Shown piece after piece: positions 1-6,592 of a DNA stretch of 7,815 nucleotides (position 1 is the stretch's first letter; each line of letters opens with the position of its first letter). The notes below the pieces were generated by a model that was given only the letters and a program-made list of their open reading frames with translations, ran no database searches and was not told the DNA's origin. The stretch spans positions 1 through 7,815 of the forward strand of contig WJKG01000134.1 in the NCBI GenBank assembly GCA_014729205.1, written 5' to 3'. The position numbers and the translations under genes are program-made. Origin of the DNA: a candidate division GN15 bacterium. GTDB taxonomy: Bacteria > Zixibacteria > MSB-5A5 > GN15 > FEB-12.

Positions 1-1320
1 GAACAGACACTCGATGCGCTCACGTATATGCGCGGAGAACCCAGGTGGTACTTCTCGGTTGTACGCCCCGTGGCTGATGAAACCGGCAGGGCTGAGACGG
101 CTCTCGTCATCGGTACTGACGTCTCGCAGATCCGTCACGCTGAGGTCGCCCTTAAGGAAGAGCGCGACTTCATTCGCTCTCTGCTCGATACAGCAACCAG
201 TTTGATCGTGTCTCTGGACAAAAATGCCTGCATCACGGAGTTCAATCCGGAGTGTGAACGAGTTACGGGCTATAAACGCGAGGAGGTGCTTGGCAAACAC
301 TGGCCTACACTCTTCCTGCCTGATGACCTGCAAGCCGAGGCACCCGACGATTTCCTGCGCTGGGTAAGAGAGCATCCGCGCGGTATGTACGAGGGCCGCA
401 TACTAACACGCGGGGGGGCCGAGCGAGATATTCTCTGGTCAACGTCCGCCATCATTCCTGAGGATTCTGACGATATCACTGCACTTGCGGTTGGGCAGGA
501 CATTACTGATCGCAAGCATGCCGAGCAGGCGCTTCGCGAGAGCGAGGAACGCTATCGACTGCTGGTGGACAATGTTCGCGCCGGCATTGCCCTTGTTGAC
601 CACGACGGTCAGTTCTTGTTCATAAACGAGGTTGGTGCCCAGGCCCATGGCAAACCTATCGACGAAATTATCGGCAAAACGATGTATCAACTCTTCCCTG
701 CCGAGATTGCCGACTACCAGATGCAGAATGTGCGGACGGTCATTGATTCGGGGCGAGAGTTCAAAGAGGAGGCTCCTACCAAGATTGGTGACCAATGGCG
801 ATGGTACTTCACGAATGTACAACCTTTCCGTAACCCCGAAGGCGAGACCACAGCGGCGATGGTAATTGCTCACGACGTCACCGACACTAAGAAGGCTCAG
901 ATCGCGCTAAAAGAAGAACGTGACTTCGTGCGCTCACTCCTGGATACCGCCAACAGCCTTATCCTCTGTCTGGACTCCGATGCTCGAATAACCGTCTTTA
1001 ACGACGAATGCGAGCGAGTGACGGGCTTCAAACGCGATGAAGTGATGGGAAAGCGCTGGCCCGAAGTCTTTTTGCCTTCGGAGGCACAGCATGAGGGGCT
1101 TGATGACTTCGTGACCTGGGTCAAGTCTCACCCGCGCGACAGCTACGAGGGGCCATTGCGGGTACGGAACGGCGATACCAGGACGATACTGTGGTCCAAC
1201 TCTGCTCTCATCTCCGATGATGGGGAGAAGGTAACGGCATTGGCGGTCGGCCAGGACATTACCGACCGCAAACGCGCAGAACAGGAAGTGCGCGAGAGCG
1301 AAGAGCGCCTGCGGCACCTG
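1..1320 (+). repeat. Internal duplication of a PAS pair, 756-nt period
   Basis: Residues 1-188 of the kinase fragment align without gaps to residues 253-440, an offset of exactly 252 residues (756 nt). Anchors are 'RWYF' (15-18 and 267-270), 'ALKEERDF' (50-57 and 302-309), 'ECERVTG', and 'TALAVGQDITDRK' (160-172 and 412-424). By hand count 83 of 127 residues match between 50-176 and 302-428. The copies differ at many codons, so the duplication is not recent. The repeated unit is the end of one PAS plus a complete second PAS. Confidence 0.85.
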
Positions 1321-2892
1321 GCCGAGGCGACCCCGATCCCGTTGAGTATTACGGGATTCCCCGAGGGTGACATCCTGTACTACAATCAGCCAATGTTGGA
1401 TATGTTCGCAATAACAGAAGATCAGGTCCCGGAGATCAACATCGCTTCGTTCTACGTTGACCTGGCCGACAGACGCGCTCTGCACGACGCTGTCATAGCA
1501 AATGGAAGCGTGCGTAACTATGAGATCCAGGGGACGGATTATCACGGTGTTGGTTTCTGGGTCACGATTTCGTCGCAACGGACCGTGTACAAAGGCCGTC
1601 AGGCTCTCGTAACCGGCTACTACGATGTGACCGAGCGCAAGCGGTCTGAGAACGCGTTGCGGTATCGAGTCGACTTCGAGAAGCTCATCACTTCTATCTC
1701 AACTCGTTTCATTAATATCCCATCTGAGAGGATCGAGTCGGAAGTGAATACGTCGCTCTGGGAGATCCTGGATTTCACCAGATCGGACCTCGTTTCGGCA
1801 AGGCTGTTCAGTCCAGATCAGGACGGCCGACGCTTCGCCCTGGCAGCACGGGAAGAACACCGGGAACTTGTCGAGCGTAACAGTCGCGTAGCAGTCAGTG
1901 AGAATGCCTGGCTCAGAACGGCACTCGTGGAGGACGGCGGTCTGAGAATAAACTCACTCGACCATGCCCGAGTTTTGGCACCACAGGCTGTCACGGTCAT
2001 GAATGAGCTCCATACTCAGTCGGTACTGGTAGTACCAATTATCTACCGTCATCGCCTCATTGGGTCTCTGGGGCTGGCACAGGTTGACAGGAATCGCGAA
2101 TGGACCGACGATGAATTCGCACTCATCAAGATCGTCGCCGAGATCCTGGCCAATGTGTTCGAGCACCAACGATTCGAACAGGAACTGGTCAAGGCAACCC
2201 GGGCCAAGTATGACCAGGTACGAGAGATCGCGGGGGGCGTCTCGCACGAGATTCACAATGCCCTCTTCCCCGCCACAAGCGGCCTGGAGAAGCTCCGCCA
2301 GCGACTGCCCGATATTGAGGATCCGGAACACAAGCGCAACCGAGCTCTGCTGAACCTGGTAGATCAGTCGGTCTCCCGTGCTATGAGCATGACACGGCTG
2401 GTGACGACATTGTCGCGACTTGAGGGTGAAAAACGAGTTGAGCAGGTGTGGTTGTCACCGTTACTGGAGTCGGTGGTGCAGGCCAACCAGGGTCCATTGG
2501 AAGAGTACCGCATCGATTTGACCCTTGAAGTACCCGACGACATGGCCTGGTCCTGTTCCGGCGAACATGCTTTCAGCGTCTGCAATAACCTCGTCATGAA
2601 TGCTATTGATGCGCTGAGCGAGATAGATAGCAAGCGTACCCTGTCGATACGAGCGGTACGGGACGATGGAGGGATTCGCCTGACGATCCGAGACAATGGC
2701 CCCGGGATTCCCACGGAGAACCTCTCGCGGATCTTCGACGCCTTTTTCAGTACCAAACCTCGAACCGGATCAGGCCTGGGACTGGCGGTTGTCAAGAGAG
2801 TGTTAGAGCTCTACGGCGGCGATATCGACGTTCGATCCAGACTGGACAGCGGGACCGAATTTGTTATATTTTGTCCTGAGTATAGCCCGTAA
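1..2892 (+). CDS. Multi-PAS/GAF sensor histidine kinase (5' end outside window)
   Basis: This is the sensor half of a two-component system; it would autophosphorylate on histidine and pass the phosphate to the regulator encoded just downstream. The frame is open from base 1, so the true start lies upstream; 963 residues are visible. Numbering from the first visible residue, the domains are: end of a PAS (1-50), full PAS domains at about 52-172, 177-300, 304-424 and 428-550 (three followed by the PAC-type ending 'DITDRK' or 'DVTERK'), a GAF domain at about 561-720, a short linker, a HisKA H-box with the phospho-acceptor His749 in 'GGVSHEIHNAL', and a HATPase with N-box (Asn863/Asn867), G1 'DNGPGIP' (898-904), F-box 'FDAFFSTK' and G2 'GSGLGL' (923-928). 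All key kinase residues are present. No membrane segment is visible, so this part is cytoplasmic; the missing N-terminus could change that. The ligand is unknown. Domain borders are estimates from motifs. Confidence 0.95.
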   Translation, partial: EQTLDALTYMRGEPRWYFSVVRPVADETGRAETALVIGTDVSQIRHAEVALKEERDFIRSLLDTATSLIVSLDKNACITEFNPECERVTGYKREEVLGKHWPTLFLPDDLQAEAPDDFLRWVREHPRGMYEGRILTRGGAERDILWSTSAIIPEDSDDITALAVGQDITDRKHAEQALRESEERYRLLVDNVRAGIALVDHDGQFLFINEVGAQAHGKPIDEIIGKTMYQLFPAEIADYQMQNVRTVIDSGREFKEEAPTKIGDQWRWYFTNVQPFRNPEGETTAAMVIAHDVTDTKKAQIALKEERDFVRSLLDTANSLILCLDSDARITVFNDECERVTGFKRDEVMGKRWPEVFLPSEAQHEGLDDFVTWVKSHPRDSYEGPLRVRNGDTRTILWSNSALISDDGEKVTALAVGQDITDRKRAEQEVRESEERLRHLAEATPIPLSITGFPEGDILYYNQPMLDMFAITEDQVPEINIASFYVDLADRRALHDAVIANGSVRNYEIQGTDYHGVGFWVTISSQRTVYKGRQALVTGYYDVTERKRSENALRYRVDFEKLITSISTRFINIPSERIESEVNTSLWEILDFTRSDLVSARLFSPDQDGRRFALAAREEHRELVERNSRVAVSENAWLRTALVEDGGLRINSLDHARVLAPQAVTVMNELHTQSVLVVPIIYRHRLIGSLGLAQVDRNREWTDDEFALIKIVAEILANVFEHQRFEQELVKATRAKYDQVREIAGGVSHEIHNALFPATSGLEKLRQRLPDIEDPEHKRNRALLNLVDQSVSRAMSMTRLVTTLSRLEGEKRVEQVWLSPLLESVVQANQGPLEEYRIDLTLEVPDDMAWSCSGEHAFSVCNNLVMNAIDALSEIDSKRTLSIRAVRDDGGIRLTIRDNGPGIPTENLSRIFDAFFSTKPRTGSGLGLAVVKRVLELYGGDIDVRSRLDSGTEFVIFCPEYSP

Positions 2893-2925
2893 TGATCTAT
2901 GAGCCGGATATCCAGATAAACGCGC

Positions 2926-4278
2926 ATGAGTAAAAAAGGCAAAATCCTCATAGTCGATGACGATCCGCTGAACCTCGAAGCGCTTCAGCAGACGTTTAGG
3001 GATGATTATGATGTCCTCGCCGCCGAGTCGGGTCCCCAGGGCCTGGAAGTTCTTGGCAAGAACCCGGACACCGACGCGGTTGTGCTCGATATTCGTATGG
3101 CCCGTATGGATGGGCTCGAGACAGCACGTCACATAGGTGACCAGTTTCCCGACCTGCCGGTGATCTTCCATACCGGGTACGCAGGACAGTATTCAGAGTC
3201 CAGCATACAGGAGGAGTACCGACCGTTTGACTACATTGGCAAGAACGAACGGCCGATCCGCCTGACGCGCGCAGTTGAGAACGCTGTCGCCCTGCACAGA
3301 CTGAAGACCAATCCTTCCGATTTGGCCCGATATGCCCGCGAGCAGTACGGGCTGGTGGGACATTCTCCACGCATGCTCGAAGTGTATCGGACAATTGAGC
3401 AGATTGCCCCTACGCCCAACAAAGTGATGATTCTGGGCGCCACCGGAACGGGCAAGGAACTCGTGGCCCGGGCGATTCATTTCCGCTCGACCCGCAAAGA
3501 CAAAGAGATGGTGCCGTTCAGTTGCACGCACAAGTCGCAGGAACTGGTTGAGTCTGAGTTGTTCGGTCATTTGAAAGGAGCTTTCACCGGAGCCATCGCT
3601 GACCGGCCGGGCATATTCGAGTTCGCCAATGAGGGCACTGTATTCCTCGATGAAATTGGTGATCTGGACCTGAATACTCAGGGCAAATTGCTCCGCGTCC
3701 TGGAAGTCGGCGAGATGCAGCGTATTGGGTCACCGGAGATAGTGAATGTCGATGTCCGCCTGATCTGCGCGACCAATCGCGACCTGTCCCAATTGGTGGC
3801 CGAAGGGCGTTTCCGCGATGACCTGTACTACCGGCTCAAGGGTGTTGTCATTCACTTGCCGCGACTCAGTGAGCGGCGACAGGATATCCCGGAGCTGATA
3901 GACTATTTTATTGAGCGCTATTGCGTCAAAGCTGATCGAGCGGTGAAGGTGTTCGATCAAGAAGCCCGAGATCTTTTACTGGAATACGAGTGGCCGGGCA
4001 ATGTGCGGCAACTTCAAGACACAGTTCACACCTTGATCGACCTGACCCCATCGTATTTTATAACCCGCAAAGACGTCGAACGGGCGCTGCGCTACGAAGG
4101 GTACGCCAGTTTCAACGGCGGCGGTTTCAGCACCATGGTTGATGAGTATAAGCGCCTCTTGCTCATCCGCGCTCTGGATAGGCACCAGAACAACATGAGC
4201 GCTGCGGCGCGCGAACTGCAGCTCGACCCGTCGAACTTACGCAAGCAATTGAAAAATCTCGACATAATGCCGACCTGA
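2926..4278 (+). CDS. NtrC-family sigma-54-dependent response regulator
   Basis: This cytoplasmic transcription activator would be phosphorylated by the upstream kinase and would then drive open-complex formation by sigma-54 RNA polymerase. It has 450 residues, a normal family length. Receiver domain 1-124: acidic pocket Asp11-Asp13, phospho-acceptor Asp55 in 'VVLDIRM', switch Thr83, conserved Lys106. The AAA+ domain (about 141-375) has Walker A 'GATGTGKE' (171-178), the sigma-54 contact loop 'GAFTGA' (218-223) intact, Walker B 'TVFLDE' (Asp242, Glu243), arginine-finger region 'FRDDLYYRL' (296-304) and sensor II 'GNVRQL' with Arg361. A Fis-type HTH occupies about 405-448 ('AAARELQLDPSNLRKQL'). 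The ATG at 2926 follows the kinase stop by 33 nt; an earlier in-frame ATG at 2899 is closed by TAA at 2917. No strong Shine-Dalgarno precedes the start. Lys106 is followed by Asn rather than the usual Pro. The regulon cannot be told from this window. Confidence 0.95.
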   Translation: MSKKGKILIVDDDPLNLEALQQTFRDDYDVLAAESGPQGLEVLGKNPDTDAVVLDIRMARMDGLETARHIGDQFPDLPVIFHTGYAGQYSESSIQEEYRPFDYIGKNERPIRLTRAVENAVALHRLKTNPSDLARYAREQYGLVGHSPRMLEVYRTIEQIAPTPNKVMILGATGTGKELVARAIHFRSTRKDKEMVPFSCTHKSQELVESELFGHLKGAFTGAIADRPGIFEFANEGTVFLDEIGDLDLNTQGKLLRVLEVGEMQRIGSPEIVNVDVRLICATNRDLSQLVAEGRFRDDLYYRLKGVVIHLPRLSERRQDIPELIDYFIERYCVKADRAVKVFDQEARDLLLEYEWPGNVRQLQDTVHTLIDLTPSYFITRKDVERALRYEGYASFNGGGFSTMVDEYKRLLLIRALDRHQNNMSAAARELQLDPSNLRKQLKNLDIMPT

Positions 4279-4332
4279 ACAAGTCGCGGTATCTCCCGCC
4301 CAAAACACCGGGCTTCTGTCGGGTCCAATCAC

Positions 4333-4348
4333 AGCTGCGAGCGCAGCT
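4333..4348. other. Short hairpin between regulator and secreted-protein gene
   Basis: AGCTGCG and CGCAGCT form a near-perfect inverted repeat (6 bp with a 4-nt loop, or 7 bp with 2 nt). It lies in the 118-nt gap between the response regulator stop and the next start. No T-run follows, so it is a poor intrinsic terminator; it may be chance, a weak transcription barrier, or an operator-like site. Nothing else convincing is visible in 4279-4396 apart from the ribosome binding site of the next gene. Confidence 0.25.
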
Positions 4349-4396
4349 TCTGAGTCAGATAGCAAACAAGTACTTCGCCACAGTCAAGGAGGCACT

Positions 4397-5830
4397 ATGG
4401 TAACGCGTATATCTCTGAGACCGAGCATCATCCTCGCGGTGCTCATCTGTTGTATCGCATTTAGCACTGCCGCCGCCGAGCGGCCGACCTTCGAGACGTT
4501 TAGACCTGCCGAGCCAGCTGACTGGCCCGCCATGAAAGATGACCGGGCCACATGTGAGTTGATCAAGCACAATCTTCAGGATACGGTTATCGGGTATTCG
4601 TCGGATTTGGAGACAGGTGATCGTATCGCCACCTACTTCGTGCCCGATTCGTGCGGATTCCCTGCCTATCCGTTCCAGATCGAATCAGTGTCTTTCCCGC
4701 TGGTGGCCTTCAGTGGCTACACCTGGCCGGTTGAGATCGATGTCGTTGTATACGATGCGACGAGCAGTTCATGCGACGGGCCCGGGGTGGAACTGCGCCG
4801 GGTGTCTGTCGTATGTGACGAGGCGACCTTCGAGTACCCCAATTTCGGGACTGTCGAGTTCGAGCCCGGCCTGTGCGTTGACGGTCCATTCTTCATTGGT
4901 GTTGACTACGTGGATCAGTCCACAGGGCCATTGCCGTCAATTGCCTACGACGTGATTAGTGAGCCTGCCGTCTGTGATAATTTCCAGCTCTTTGACTCCA
5001 CCTGGTACGAGTGGTACATCTACTGGGACCCGCAACAACCGGGGTATCCCGTATTCGACGTAAACGGTGAGACCAACTCCGCAGGTTGTTGCACTGACAC
5101 TGACGCCGACGAAATCTGCGATTCAGTGGATAATTGTCCCGGTACCCCGAATCATACACAGCAGAACAGCGACGGCGACGAGCTTGGCGATGCGTGTGAC
5201 AACTGTCCGCTCGCAGACAACCCACAGCAGGAAGACTTCGACCAGGACGGTGCCGGGGATGTCTGTGACAATTGTCCCGCTACAAGTAATCCTGCTCAGG
5301 CAGATTCTGATTCCGATGGCATCGGGGATCTTTGTGACAACTGCCCGATCGACTACAATCCGGATCAGACCGATAGCGATGGCGACCAAGCCGCGGACTC
5401 CTGCGATAACTGCCCTGATATCGCCAACCCGAGCCAGGGTGACGCTGACGGTGATGGGCTGGGTGACCTGTGCGACGTGTGTCCGAACGATCCGTTTAAC
5501 GATGTCGACGGCGACGGCGTGTGTGGCGATGTTGACAACTGTCCGACACTTGCCAACCCCGGCCAGGAAGACTCCAACCAGAACGGCGTGGGCGACGCCT
5601 GCGAGAACTGCTGTCAGGGGGATCGCGGCGACGTGAACTACGATGGTTCAGTGAATGTCCAGGATCTGACTTATCTCGTCGGTTACCTCTTCACGGATCA
5701 ACCTGAGCCGCCGTGCATGGAAGAGGCCAATGTTGACGGTGATGTGGCCGAGACTGTCAGTATCCAGGATGTCACATATATCGTACAGTTCCTGTTTGCC
5801 AGTGGCAGTCCGCCGGCACCCTGTCCGTAA
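4397..5830 (+). CDS. Secreted TSP3-repeat protein with C-terminal dockerin-like domain
   Basis: This is an exported, probably calcium-stabilised protein of unknown role. The ATG sits 4 nt after AAGGAGG (4386-4392). Of its 477 residues, 1-27 form a Sec signal peptide (Arg5/Arg8, hydrophobic core 'IILAVLICCIAF', likely cut near 'TAAA'). Residues about 30-230 are a beta-rich region with several cysteines that I cannot assign. Residues 233-405 carry seven thrombospondin type 3 units starting 'DNCP' (one 'DVCP'), with DxDxDG calcium sites. Residues 411-475 are a dockerin-like domain: loop 1 Asp412, Asn414, Asp416, Ser418, Asp423 followed by 'LTYLVGYLF', and loop 2 'NVDGD...IQD' followed by 'VTYIVQFLF'. 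Proteins ending this way are common in Zixibacteria-like genomes, where the domain usually is not linked to a cellulosome. It could be a surface, adhesion or matrix protein; no enzyme motif is seen. It appears to be transcribed alone. Confidence 0.9.
   Translation: MVTRISLRPSIILAVLICCIAFSTAAAERPTFETFRPAEPADWPAMKDDRATCELIKHNLQDTVIGYSSDLETGDRIATYFVPDSCGFPAYPFQIESVSFPLVAFSGYTWPVEIDVVVYDATSSSCDGPGVELRRVSVVCDEATFEYPNFGTVEFEPGLCVDGPFFIGVDYVDQSTGPLPSIAYDVISEPAVCDNFQLFDSTWYEWYIYWDPQQPGYPVFDVNGETNSAGCCTDTDADEICDSVDNCPGTPNHTQQNSDGDELGDACDNCPLADNPQQEDFDQDGAGDVCDNCPATSNPAQADSDSDGIGDLCDNCPIDYNPDQTDSDGDQAADSCDNCPDIANPSQGDADGDGLGDLCDVCPNDPFNDVDGDGVCGDVDNCPTLANPGQEDSNQNGVGDACENCCQGDRGDVNYDGSVNVQDLTYLVGYLFTDQPEPPCMEEANVDGDVAETVSIQDVTYIVQFLFASGSPPAPCP
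5129..5602 (+). repeat. Seven tandem TSP3-type coding repeats (69-nt period)
   Basis: DxCP motifs begin at residues 245, 268, 291, 314, 337, 360 and 380 of the secreted protein. The period is 23 residues (69 nt) except for the sixth unit (5474-5533), which is 20 residues, starts 'DVCP' and carries an extra Cys ('DGDGVCGDV'). Each regular unit follows the pattern DNCP...NP.Q.D.D.DG.GD.C, a calcium-binding and disulfide-forming layout. The DNA copies are related but clearly diverged. Confidence 0.9.
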
Positions 5831-5850
5831 GATACTACCGGATGAATGGC

Positions 5851-5879
5851 AGGAGGGCGTCCAGGCTCGGCGCCCTTCT
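5851..5879. terminator. Hairpin between convergent genes, possible bidirectional terminator
   Basis: AGGAGGGCG (5851-5859) pairs with CGCCCTTCT (5871-5879) across an 11-nt loop, with one G-T wobble on the + strand RNA. It begins 20 nt after the stop of the TSP3/dockerin gene and ends 24 nt beyond the stop of the opposing acetyltransferase gene, the right place for a shared terminator. The downstream sequence is only moderately T-rich on the + strand (TGTTATCTCT) and not T-rich on the other, so efficiency is uncertain. Confidence 0.5.
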
Positions 5880-5903
5880 GTTATCTCTATGCCCGGCAAC
5901 GAC

Positions 5904-6323
5904 TCAACCTGTTCTCTTCCGGCCGTTCTGTGCATCGTAGTCACGCCGTGCCACAGCCGTGGCCTTGACCATACCAAACTCCTGATAGAATGGCACAACG
6001 TCGTCGTCGCAAACGGCATCGATCATATACAATCCGTCGAGTTGTGCCAGCATCCGACGGACCAATTCGCCACCTATCCCTCGCCCCTGGTACTCAGGCA
6101 ACACCTCCAATAGTGGAAGGTAAGCCGCCAATACACCGTCTGTTATGGCGGTGACGAAACCAACGACGCGACCTTTGGAATCCTCTCTGGCCAGTACCAC
6201 ATGGTCACTACCCTTGAGAATACCGAGGTGAGTTTCTGCCGATGGTGGGTTCGGCCAACCCACGAAGAATCCCTGCAAGTCGTCTGGTGAGATTGCCGAT
6301 GTGTCTGACTCGTATCTAATCAT
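5904..6323 (-). CDS. GNAT-family N-acetyltransferase
   Basis: This is a predicted cytoplasmic enzyme that would transfer an acetyl group from acetyl-CoA to an amine; the substrate is unknown. The chosen start gives 139 residues, a usual size for a single-domain GNAT. The acetyl-CoA pyrophosphate-binding motif A is clear at 79-84, 'QGRGIG', inside 'PEYQGRGIGGELVRRML'. It follows a beta strand ('VVGFVTAITDG', about 53-63), and the C-terminal part 'VPFYQEFGM' fits the typical family ending. The frame stays open upstream to an ATG at 6404, adding 27 residues, but these do not resemble the family; the start at 6323 has GGAG eight nt upstream and begins 'MIRYE', typical of GNATs. It is alone on the - strand, convergent with the secreted-protein gene and divergent from the peptidase gene, so context does not suggest a partner. 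Confidence 0.88.
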   Translation of the reverse strand: MIRYESDTSAISPDDLQGFFVGWPNPPSAETHLGILKGSDHVVLAREDSKGRVVGFVTAITDGVLAAYLPLLEVLPEYQGRGIGGELVRRMLAQLDGLYMIDAVCDDDVVPFYQEFGMVKATAVARRDYDAQNGRKRTG

Positions 6324-6331
6324 GTTCTCGT

Positions 6332-6335
6332 CTCC
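6332..6335 (-). promoter_or_regulatory. Ribosome binding site deciding the acetyltransferase start
   Basis: On the - strand, GGAG lies 8 nt before the ATG whose complement is at 6321-6323. The alternative upstream ATG at 6404 has no comparable site. This supports the shorter, 139-residue protein. Confidence 0.55.
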
Positions 6336-6581
6336 GGTTGATACACCGTCGTTGACTATGCACCATAATTCACAAAAAGTGAGACTGAGAGGGCATAGTT
6401 GCACCTCGTATCGATGATTTCCCTTTCATTTTTAGTTTTTTTTGCTACATTATCAAGTGTAAGCTGGTCTACACGTTATATATGTTCTACGGAATTGCCG
6501 CCCGTTTTCCATAGGTACTGCACAATCGAATATCGACAGATGAAATACATGCGCACGGTTGTTCATTTCCAATCCAGTTTC

Positions 6582-6587
6582 AGGAGG
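6582..6587 (+). promoter_or_regulatory. Ribosome binding site for the GTG start of the peptidase gene
   Basis: AGGAGG is followed after 5 nt by GTG at 6593. No in-frame ATG lies nearby upstream, and a signal peptide begins right at this codon, so the site fixes the start. Confidence 0.85.
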
Positions 6588-6592
6588 TACAC

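Larger units (their letters stand above)
6324..6592. other. AT-rich divergent intergenic region
   Basis: This 269-nt stretch separates the acetyltransferase and peptidase starts and should hold both promoters. It is visibly richer in A/T than the genes, with an 8-T run at 6436-6443 and a TTATATAT block at 6476-6483 that could serve as a -10 region for the peptidase. I found no -35 element at standard spacing, no -24/-12 sigma-54 promoter and no clear Bacteroidetes-type promoter. A small reading frame (ATG at 6399, stop TGA 6594-6596) crosses it but shows no family features and is probably not a gene. Confidence 0.4.

Noticed and set aside
934..1578. 214-residue - strand frame opposite the kinase
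   Set aside because: It lies wholly within the PAS-coding region, shows no recognisable domain, and the + strand frame has unambiguous domains throughout.
4322..4335. GG-N10-GC spacing as in a sigma-54 promoter upstream of the secreted-protein gene
   Set aside because: Only the GG and GC dinucleotides match; the surrounding bases (GGGTCC and ACAGCT) fit TGGCAC and TTGC poorly.
5129..5602. Regularly spaced DNA repeats that might be a CRISPR or minisatellite
   Set aside because: The 69-nt period is coding, with diverged copies and no constant repeat/variable spacer pattern; the TSP3 protein repeat explains it.
5067..5636. 189-residue + strand frame and several - strand frames over the TSP3 repeats
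   Set aside because: They are out-of-frame readings of the repetitive Asp/Gly/Cys codons, with low-complexity Thr/Arg/Val composition and no motifs.
6324..6404. 27-residue N-terminal extension of the acetyltransferase
   Set aside because: The extension is unlike GNAT N-termini, and the inner ATG at 6323 has a well-placed GGAG.
6436..6483. Standard sigma-70 promoter from TTGCTA (6442-6447) to TATATA (6477-6482)
   Set aside because: The 29-nt gap is far beyond the usual 16-18 nt, and no better -35 partner was found.
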